Translations under genes and position numbers: made by a program | Assembly (NCBI GenBank): GCA_002390825.1 | Contig: DGQR01000242.1 | Span: 1 to 19,427 of the forward strand | DNA: 19,427 nt | Direction of reading: 5' to 3' | Source of the DNA: Rhodoferax sp. UBA4409 | Lineage (GTDB): Bacteria; Pseudomonadota; Gammaproteobacteria; Burkholderiales; Burkholderiaceae_C | The notes under the pieces: generated by a model | Seen by the model: the letters and a program-made list of their open reading frames with translations, nothing else | Databases searched by the model: none | Told to the model about the DNA's origin: nothing | Shown here: one piece after another, positions 7,264-13,292 of the stretch | Position numbering within the stretch: position 1 is the first letter of the stretch | Layout: each line of letters starts with the position of its first letter

Positions 7264-8343
7264 ATGCTAGACCCCTCCCACTCGGAAGAGAAGCTTCGGA
7301 TCGAAGACCTGCGCAGCTTCAGGATTCTGGATACCCCTGCTGAGCAGGCCTATGACGATGTGGTCAAGCTGGCCTCTTACATTTGCGACACGCCGATCGC
7401 CCTGATCTCCCTAATCGATGAAGATCGCCAGTGGTTCAAGGCCCGTGTGGGCCTGAATGCGATGGAAACGCCGCGTGGCCAGGCCTTTTGTGCCCACGCC
7501 ATCATGGATCCGGACCGGGTGATGGAAGTGCCGGATACCCAGCAGGACGCGCGGTTTGTGGACAACCCGCTGGTGACTGGCGACCCGGGTATCCGGTTTT
7601 ATGCCGGTGCGCCGCTACTCACCCCTTCGGGCGCAGCACTCGGCACGGTATGCGTGATCGACAGGGTGCCCCGCAAATTGACCGAGCGCCAGTCAGAGGC
7701 CTTGCAGGCCCTCTCCCGCCAGGTGGTGCAATTGTTGGCGTTGCGCCGGGTGAATGCCGAGTTGGAGCTCGTGACCAAGGCGCAGACCTTGCGCCACCAG
7801 CAACTGGAGAACCAGCAGCGCCGCATTGAAGAGCTCAACCACGATCTGCAGGAACAAACCCTGACGGATCCCCTGACGGCTTTGAAGAACCGCCGCGCTT
7901 TTGATACCTTGTTGTCCCACGAGTTTGCGCGTTCCCTGCGCTCCAAATCGCCGCTGTGCCTGTTGATGGTGGATGCAGACCATTTCAAAGCCTACAACGA
8001 TGCGTTTGGCCATGTGGCGGGTGATCAGGCCTTGATGTTCATTGCACTGGCGATCAAAAGCCAGGCGCGTGCCTATGACCATGTGGCCCGCTATGGCGGC
8101 GAGGAGTTTTGCGTCATCCTGCCCGATACCCAGCTGAACGAAGCGTTGGTGGTGGCCGAACGCATCCGGGATTCGATCAAGTCCATCCATGGCCTGCGCC
8201 GGCCTATGTCTGCCAGCATTGGTGTGGCGTATTCCGAAGGCATCAGCAGCCCCAAGCGGCTGGTGGAGCTGGCGGACCGCGCCATGTACTTGGCCAAGCA
8301 GGGCGGCCGTGACCGGGTAGAGATTTTTCTGCCTCCGACCTGA
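7264..8343 (+). CDS. GAF-GGDEF diguanylate cyclase
   Basis: The 359-aa cytoplasmic protein has an N-terminal GAF domain (about residues 25-165, with IALISLIDEDRQWFKA and AFCAHAI typical of this subgroup). A short coiled coil (about 168-198) links it to a C-terminal GGDEF domain. The active-site motif is GGEEF (278-282), which is catalytically competent. An inhibitory I-site RAYD (269-272) lies exactly five residues upstream, so product inhibition by c-di-GMP is expected. No membrane segment or signal peptide is seen. It makes c-di-GMP from two GTP; the GAF ligand is unknown. The ribosome site is weak, and an inverted repeat abuts the ATG. Confidence 0.92.
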   Translation: MLDPSHSEEKLRIEDLRSFRILDTPAEQAYDDVVKLASYICDTPIALISLIDEDRQWFKARVGLNAMETPRGQAFCAHAIMDPDRVMEVPDTQQDARFVDNPLVTGDPGIRFYAGAPLLTPSGAALGTVCVIDRVPRKLTERQSEALQALSRQVVQLLALRRVNAELELVTKAQTLRHQQLENQQRRIEELNHDLQEQTLTDPLTALKNRRAFDTLLSHEFARSLRSKSPLCLLMVDADHFKAYNDAFGHVAGDQALMFIALAIKSQARAYDHVARYGGEEFCVILPDTQLNEALVVAERIRDSIKSIHGLRRPMSASIGVAYSEGISSPKRLVELADRAMYLAKQGGRDRVEIFLPPT

Positions 8344-8347
8344 GCGG

Positions 8348-8377
8348 GCGACAGGGTGGGCGCGGGGCTGGGATAAT
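8348..8377 (+). promoter_or_regulatory. promoter for leaderless dusA mRNA
   Basis: GCGACA (8348-8353, four of six to TTGACA) and GATAAT (8372-8377, five of six to TATAAT) are separated by 18 bp. Counting -7 at 8377, transcription would begin at 8384, the A of the dusA start codon. No ribosome-binding sequence lies before that ATG. Both facts fit a leaderless message. Confidence 0.5.
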
Positions 8378-8383
8378 CCGGCC

Positions 8384-9391
8384 ATGCCCGCTTTAGAAAA
8401 CCAGTCCGCCGTGCCGGACTCCCTGTGGCGCCTGTCCGTCGCTCCGATGATGGATTGGACGGACCGCCACTGCCGCTATTTCCACCGTCTGCTCTCTCGT
8501 CATGCACTGCTGTACACCGAGATGGTGACCACCGGTGCGCTCATCCATGGGGATGTGCCGCGCCATTTGCGCTTTAACGCGGAAGAGCATCCCGTGGCCT
8601 TGCAACTGGGCGGGAGCGAGCCTGCCGATCTGGCGCGTGCAGCCAAGCTGGGCCAGGAGTGGGGCTATGACGAGATCAACATCAACTGCGGTTGCCCGTC
8701 CGAGCGGGTGCAGCGCGGCGCATTTGGCGCCTGCCTGATGAACGAAGCGCCGCTGGTGGCGGACTGCGTGAAGGCCATGGTGGATGCGGTGGACGTGCCT
8801 GTGACGGTGAAGCACCGCATCGGGATCGACAAGGAAGAGAGCTACGGCTTCGTCCGCGACTTTGTGGGTACCGTGGCAGATGCCGGTTGCACTGTGTTCA
8901 TTGCCCATGCGCGCAACGCTTGGCTCAAGGGCCTGAGCCCCAAAGAGAACCGTGAAATACCACCCCTGCGCTACGAGCTGGTGTACCAGCTTAAAAAAGA
9001 CTTTCCGCATCTCACCATCGCCATCAATGGTGGCATTACCAAAACCGCCGAAGTGGCGGGCCACTTGGAGCATGTGGACGGCGTGATGCTGGGGCGCGAG
9101 GCTTACCACAACCCCTGGTGGCTGGCCGAATGGGACAGCGCGTTTTACGGCGCCTCCGAGCGGGACATCACCCGCGAGATGGTGGAAGCGCAGATGGTGG
9201 ACTACATGGAGCGCGAGGCGGCGCAGCACGGTACCCACTGGTACAGCATTGCGCGCCACATGCTCGGTTTGCGACACGGCCTGCCCGGTGCCCGGCGCTG
9301 GCGGCAGGTCTGGACCGATCACCGCCTCAAGCACCTGAGTGCCCGCGAGGTGATGGCCATGGCACATAGCCCCACCATGCAAGGAGCGTAA
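8384..9391 (+). CDS. dusA: tRNA-dihydrouridine synthase A (DusA)
   Basis: DusA is an FMN-dependent enzyme that reduces uridine to dihydrouridine in the tRNA D-loop (positions 20/20a for DusA). The 335-aa protein shows the TIM-barrel start SVAPMMDWTDRHCRYFHRLL and the DEININCGCPSERVQ segment. The catalytic cysteine is C117 in FGACLM, followed by KHRIGID, AINGGI and GVMLGREAYHNPW for flavin and phosphate binding. TDRHCRYF and the AHARNAWLKGLSPKENREIPPL stretch point to DusA over DusB or DusC. The next gene begins 2 nt after the stop. Confidence 0.95.
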   Translation: MPALENQSAVPDSLWRLSVAPMMDWTDRHCRYFHRLLSRHALLYTEMVTTGALIHGDVPRHLRFNAEEHPVALQLGGSEPADLARAAKLGQEWGYDEININCGCPSERVQRGAFGACLMNEAPLVADCVKAMVDAVDVPVTVKHRIGIDKEESYGFVRDFVGTVADAGCTVFIAHARNAWLKGLSPKENREIPPLRYELVYQLKKDFPHLTIAINGGITKTAEVAGHLEHVDGVMLGREAYHNPWWLAEWDSAFYGASERDITREMVEAQMVDYMEREAAQHGTHWYSIARHMLGLRHGLPGARRWRQVWTDHRLKHLSAREVMAMAHSPTMQGA

Positions 9392-9393
9392 TT

Positions 9394-10314
9394 TTGCCGG
9401 ACATGCACCGGCAGGAGCGCCTCGCCTTGTTGGGTCTTTGGTTCATTCCTGCGCTTTGGGCGGTGAACTACATCATTGCGCGACGCGCACCCGGTGTTGT
9501 GGAACCCTATTCCCTCGCCCTTGGCCGCTGGTCATTGGTGGCAGTTTTTCTTGTTGTACTGACCCGTCATGAGTTGTGGCGTGAGCGGGCTCACTTGCGT
9601 GCCTGCTGGCATCAGTACGTGGTGCTGGGTTTTTGCGGCATGGTCGTTTGTGGCGCGTGGGTGTATCTGGGCGCCAGAACCACGACGGCAATGAACATTG
9701 CCTTGATCTATGCAGCCTCACCGGTCCTCATTGCATTGGGAGCGGCACTGTGGCTGGGCGAGTCCTTCCGTTGGCAACAAGCCGGCGGTGTGGCGCTGGC
9801 TTTGGCGGGAGTCGTGCATGTGGTCGTACAAGGGCAATGGTTGTCCCTTGCCACAGTGCAATGGGTGGCGGGAGATCTCTGGATCGTCGCTGCCATGGTG
9901 GCATGGGCCGCTTATGCGCTCCTTCAAAAGCGGTGGTTCAGTCCTTTGGGCTCTACCGCGCGTCTTGCCGCAATGAGCGCTAGCGGGACACTTTTGTTGC
10001 TCCCATGTGCCGCATGGGAACAATGGCAAGCTGCTACGCCGGCATGGTCGTGGACGGCGACGCATCTGGTAGTGGCGGCAGCTCTCGCGCCGGGCTTGGC
10101 TGCCTATTGGATTTACGGATCCATTCAAAAAGTGCTGGGCGCCAGCAGGGTAGCGGTGACGCTGTATCTGGGCCCTTTGTACGCTGCGCTTGCGGCTTGG
10201 GGCGTGCTAGGTGAAACGTTGGGGTCCCATCACCTGGTGGGCGCTGCCTTTATCCTGCCGGGGGTCTACTTCGTGTCCCGGCGCCCGGTGGACACTGCCA
10301 CCGGCAATGAATGA
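9394..10314 (+). CDS. EamA-family (DMT superfamily) transporter, TTG start
   Basis: The 306-aa inner-membrane protein has ten predicted helices forming two EamA repeats (about residues 12-142 and 157-298). This is the standard layout of drug/metabolite exporters. WFIPALWAVNYIIARR near the N-terminus is typical. The TTG at 9394 is preferred over the ATG at 9403 because AAGGAG (9381-9386) sits 7 nt before TTG, inside the end of dusA, which suggests translational coupling. The substrate cannot be told from sequence. An interspersed repeat begins at its stop codon. Confidence 0.88.
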   Translation: MPDMHRQERLALLGLWFIPALWAVNYIIARRAPGVVEPYSLALGRWSLVAVFLVVLTRHELWRERAHLRACWHQYVVLGFCGMVVCGAWVYLGARTTTAMNIALIYAASPVLIALGAALWLGESFRWQQAGGVALALAGVVHVVVQGQWLSLATVQWVAGDLWIVAAMVAWAAYALLQKRWFSPLGSTARLAAMSASGTLLLLPCAAWEQWQAATPAWSWTATHLVVAAALAPGLAAYWIYGSIQKVLGASRVAVTLYLGPLYAALAAWGVLGETLGSHHLVGAAFILPGVYFVSRRPVDTATGNE

Positions 10315-10366
10315 AATGACCTGAAGCGCCCGTCCCATATGCGTGATTTGCTACTAATTCAATAGC
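10314..10366 (+). repeat. interspersed intergenic repeat, copy A
   Basis: This 53-nt element fills the gap between two converging genes and includes the last codons of the minus-strand gene. It contains GCTACTAATTCAATAGC (10350-10366), an imperfect palindrome. It aligns end to end with copy B at 12406-12459 in the same orientation, at about two thirds identity over 53 positions. It resembles a repeat I associate with Rhodoferax-like genomes; that link is from memory. Confidence 0.6.
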
Positions 10367-10875
10367 GTTTCTGCCACTTCCATCGGTTGGGTACCGGCCA
10401 AGATGGACTTGGCCCGTGCCACTTCGTCGTCACTGCCGTGCACCATCAGCACGTATTTGTCGGCCTTGAGGGCCGTCTCGTACACGATGACTTGGTCCTT
10501 GGGAACACCCAGCTGGCTCAAGGCGGCGCCTACTGCCGAGAGGCCCCCAACCAACACCGCGCCTTCGAGCGCGCTGATGACTACCGACACAATCGGCCCT
10601 GCCATGGCGATCATGCCCAAGGGCGGCAGCATGAAGACGGCAGGTGCCATCAAAATGCCCCACATGCTGCCCCAGAAGGCGCCGGTGCTGCCCCAGGCGC
10701 GGATCTTGTCGCCGGTGCTGTAGAAGCCCACCGGGTGCTCTTCGCTGTGGTAGCCCTTGCCGATGAGCGAGAGTTTTCTCACGTCAAAGCCGAACTTCTT
10801 GAGCGTTTGAATAGCGGTCTCTGCCTCCTCGTGGGAGTTGCAGATGGACACCGAGGCGTTGGTATGGGCTTGCAT
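10354..10875 (-). CDS. small glycine-rich membrane protein, 'general stress protein' type
   Basis: The 173-aa protein has a soluble N-terminal part with ferredoxin-like appearance (SVSICNSHEEAETAIQTLKKF, then DVRKLSLIGKGYH). This resembles the domain found in general stress protein 17M/YflT-like and DUF1269-like proteins. A Gly/Ala-rich hydrophobic region (about residues 66-130) holds two or three helices. A second soluble part follows (VIVYETALKADKYVLMVHG). No enzymatic motif is visible. It is the last gene of a leftward operon: its start is 9 nt from the BON gene stop and its ribosome site GAGGG overlaps that stop. Its final codons lie inside repeat copy A. The function is unknown; stress or envelope context is inferred. 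Confidence 0.8.
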   Translation of the reverse strand: MQAHTNASVSICNSHEEAETAIQTLKKFGFDVRKLSLIGKGYHSEEHPVGFYSTGDKIRAWGSTGAFWGSMWGILMAPAVFMLPPLGMIAMAGPIVSVVISALEGAVLVGGLSAVGAALSQLGVPKDQVIVYETALKADKYVLMVHGSDDEVARAKSILAGTQPMEVAETLLN

Positions 10876-10884
10876 GTGCTGCCC

Positions 10885-11538
10885 TCAGAAGGTCATGGTC
10901 ATTTTGTCGACCACGCTGGTCACGCCGGGCGTGCTCCAGGCGGCTTCTTTGGCGGTGTCCCGCTCGGTCCAGTTGCTGACATTGCCGGTCAGGGTGAGGG
11001 TGCTGCCGTCAATGTCGATGTTGATCTTGCCGGCGTCCATGTGGGCGCGGCGCACCAAGGCGGCTTCGATGTCGGCTTTGGCCGCGCTGAGCTTGGTACC
11101 GGGCTGCAGGATGATCTGGTTGGACACCCCATTCACGCCCATCAGGTAGCGCACCGCCACCGCAGCGGCCAGCTTCTGGAACTGCCACTCGGTTTGGCCG
11201 GTCAGGGTGATCCAGCCTTTTTCGACGGTCACGTTCACCTTGTTGCCCAGCGGGGTGGACATCCATTGCAAGGCGTTTTTGGCGGAGTTGGCAATGTCGC
11301 TGTCGTTGCGGATACCACTGGAGGCCAGCTTCACATCGATTTCAACAGCCAAGGCGCGTACGCCCACCACGCGGCGCGCGGCTTTTTCGGCGTGGTATTT
11401 CTCTTGGTAAGTCATCACATGGCCGGCCAGGGTGACGACGCCATCTTTGGCTTCCACGCCGATGTTTTCGGCGTGGACCGAGGGTTCCCAGTGCAGTTCA
11501 GCCAGCACATCTTGTTGGAGTTGGAGATCGGTTTTCAT
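10885..11538 (-). CDS. triple BON-domain protein
   Basis: The 217-aa protein consists of three BON domains in tandem: about residues 3-70, 78-148 and 150-217. Each has the V..GWITLTG.-type core followed by an A..V.GV..V.N segment. BON domains bind phospholipid or other hydrophobic surfaces, and relatives (OsmY, DolP) act in osmotic stress and outer-membrane integrity. OsmY is periplasmic, but no signal peptide is visible here: the N-terminus MKTDLQLQQDVLAELHW is charged. The product may therefore be cytoplasmic, as in many similar Burkholderiales proteins. AAGGAAA precedes the ATG. The gene is the middle one of the OMP-BON-membrane protein operon. Confidence 0.92.
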   Translation of the reverse strand: MKTDLQLQQDVLAELHWEPSVHAENIGVEAKDGVVTLAGHVMTYQEKYHAEKAARRVVGVRALAVEIDVKLASSGIRNDSDIANSAKNALQWMSTPLGNKVNVTVEKGWITLTGQTEWQFQKLAAAVAVRYLMGVNGVSNQIILQPGTKLSAAKADIEAALVRRAHMDAGKINIDIDGSTLTLTGNVSNWTERDTAKEAAWSTPGVTSVVDKMTMTF

Positions 11539-11580
11539 GGGTTTCCTTGGGTAGTTGGAGGAGGGGGCAAGGTCAGGGGG

Positions 11581-12216
11581 TTAGTAGTGGTAGCGCAGGC
11601 CGAGCTTGGTGGCGCTGATGCGGTCGGTGCTGCCGCCGGGGAATTTCATGGTGTGCTCCTCGTACATCAACACGCCGGACCATTGGGCTGCCAGCTGCAG
11701 CTCCACGCCTAGGCCATAGCTCCAGCCAAAACCGCGCTCGCTGCCGGACTGCACGCCGGACGTGGGCGCGCTGCTGACATCGGTGCGGCCGTAGGTGGTG
11801 CCCACCTTGCCCAGCAGGTTCCAAGAGGGGTTGAGCGGCATGCGGCCGATCAGGTTCAGGTTGATGCCATCCGCCGTAGTGCGGCCGCCGGCACGGTTGA
11901 CCGAGCCGAAGTCGGTGTAACCCACCTCCAGACCCCAGTTGGGGCTGAACACATAGTTACCCATGCTGACACTGTAGGCGGTGGCCCGTTGGTCGTTGTC
12001 GAAAATGCCGAATCCGTTGCTGGGCTTGGAGTAGTCGGATGAGCCGACACTGATGTCGACATAGCCCGGGCTGTAGGCGTTGCCGCGGGCGGGTGACATC
12101 TGGGCGGCGGCGGGCGCCATGGCAAACGGCGCGACAAGACACAAGGCCAGTGCTGCCAACGTGGCGCCTCGAGCGCGCGGGGTGTGGCGGGGGGCGGGGA
12201 TGCGGGATGTGTGCAT
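11581..12216 (-). CDS. outer membrane beta-barrel protein (OmpA-like 8-strand)
   Basis: The 211-aa protein has a signal peptide (basic residues 1-17, hydrophobic core ATLAALALCLVAPFAMA, cleavage near AAA-Q about residue 39). The mature part is about 170 residues. It shows alternating amphipathic strands (YVDISVGSSDY, GLEVGYTDFG, GINLNLIGRM, WNLLGKVGTTYG, GWSYGLGVELQL) and ends LGLRYHY with a C-terminal aromatic, the usual outer-membrane insertion signal. There is no OmpA peptidoglycan-binding domain. AAAGG is 9 nt before the ATG. It is the first gene of the leftward operon with the BON protein. The substrate or role is not evident. Confidence 0.88.
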   Translation of the reverse strand: MHTSRIPAPRHTPRARGATLAALALCLVAPFAMAPAAAQMSPARGNAYSPGYVDISVGSSDYSKPSNGFGIFDNDQRATAYSVSMGNYVFSPNWGLEVGYTDFGSVNRAGGRTTADGINLNLIGRMPLNPSWNLLGKVGTTYGRTDVSSAPTSGVQSGSERGFGWSYGLGVELQLAAQWSGVLMYEEHTMKFPGGSTDRISATKLGLRYHY

Positions 12217-12405
12217 AGTGAGCAGCCTTTAAAGAGAAAAGAACCGGATCACTCCGGGAGACAACCTCACTGTGGGCGACTTAAGCGCCGCCATCTGTGC
12301 GCAAGCGCGCCTAGGCAGCACGGATCCGCTAAATCGACACACCCGTGACAGGCGGCTGCCACCCGATGCGGCAACATGGACTATGAAGCTGGCGATTTTT
12401 AAGCC

Positions 12406-12459
12406 AAATTGGCATGTAGCGCAGGCAGAATATGCGCGAGTAGCTATTAAAAAAGGAGC
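12406..12459 (+). repeat. interspersed intergenic repeat, copy B, carrying a ribosome site
   Basis: This copy shares with copy A (10314-10366) the pattern AAATxxC, xAGCGC, ATATGCGxG and GCTAxTAA, in the same order and spacing. The palindrome GCCAA-A-TTGGC (12403-12413) overlaps its left end. The right end contains AAGGAG (12453-12458), which is the ribosome-binding site of the thioesterase gene starting at 12468. The rest of the 251-nt gap 12217-12467 holds no gene that I can see. Confidence 0.6.
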
Positions 12460-12467
12460 AAATTCCG

Positions 12468-13292
12468 ATGGCAGATAACTCGCAGAAACCCGCGTTCGAT
12501 GGCGACATGGCCGCGTACACCGCATTGGGCGGCGCGGTGTACCGCGCATCTGCGCTCACGCGGGGGCCCTGGCACCCGCAGCAGCAACACGCCGGCCCGC
12601 CGATCGCCCTGGTGAGCCACGCCTTGGAGGCAGCGGCCCAAGCGCACGGGCTGCACCACCTGGCCCGCTTGACTGCCAATTTGTTGCGCCCCGTGCCTAT
12701 TGCCGATATCGAAGTGAGGGTGCAAGAAGACTATGTGGGTCGCAATGCCGGCCATTTTTCGGCTGTGGCATTGGCCGATGGCAAAGAGCTTATTCGCGCC
12801 ACCGCGCTGTTTCAGCGCGAGGACGAGGTAGGCCTGCCCGATGGCCTGCCCGGTCACCCCTTGCCGCTGGCACCGAAGACGCCGGAGGCATCACCCGTGC
12901 AGCGTTTCCCGTTCGCGCACCATGAATGGGGCTACCCCGATCTGGTGGAAACGCGCATGGCCCAGGGCCGCATGTTTGCCGGCCCGAGTGCGGTGTGGTT
13001 TCGCATGAACCATCCGCTGGTGATGGGCCAAACGCCGAGCGCCTACCAGCGCGTAGCGGTGGCGGCTGACTCGGGCAACGGCATCAGCGCGATTCTGGAT
13101 TTGTCGACCCACGTGTTTGTGAACTCCGACCTCACCATCAACCTGCTGCGCAAGCCTGTGGGCGAGTGGGTGTGCCTGGATGCTCGCACCCATTTGTCCA
13201 GCCACGGCGGGGGGCTGGCGGAGTCGGCTCTGTACGACGAGCAGGGCCTGATCGGGCGGGCTACGCAGAGCTTGTTTGTGAGGCGTCGCTAA
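12468..13292 (+). CDS. double-hotdog acyl-CoA thioesterase family protein
   Basis: The 274-aa protein looks like a TesB-like member of the thioesterase superfamily. An N-terminal hotdog half contains WHPQQQHAGPPIALVSHALE and the strand pattern RLTANLLRPVPIADIEVRV...ALADGKELIRATALF. A C-terminal half has AILDLSTHVFVNSDLTINLLRKPVGEWVCLDARTHLSSHGGGLAESALYDEQG. The last part matches the acyl-CoA thioesterase C-terminal domain. The substrate is probably an acyl-CoA but is not determinable. The ATG has AAGGAG 9 nt upstream inside repeat copy B. Its TAA stop overlaps the TAG of the convergent gene. A decayed second copy of its 3' two thirds lies at 16263-16801. Confidence 0.86.
   Translation: MADNSQKPAFDGDMAAYTALGGAVYRASALTRGPWHPQQQHAGPPIALVSHALEAAAQAHGLHHLARLTANLLRPVPIADIEVRVQEDYVGRNAGHFSAVALADGKELIRATALFQREDEVGLPDGLPGHPLPLAPKTPEASPVQRFPFAHHEWGYPDLVETRMAQGRMFAGPSAVWFRMNHPLVMGQTPSAYQRVAVAADSGNGISAILDLSTHVFVNSDLTINLLRKPVGEWVCLDARTHLSSHGGGLAESALYDEQGLIGRATQSLFVRRR

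Noticed and set aside
8393..9382. 329-codon open frame on the minus strand
   Set aside because: It is a full antisense shadow of dusA, whose catalytic motifs are all present.
10387..11712. 441-codon open frame on the plus strand
   Set aside because: It is antisense to three genes with clear family signatures. Its His/Gly/Val-rich composition is typical of the opposite strand in high-GC DNA, and no domain is visible.
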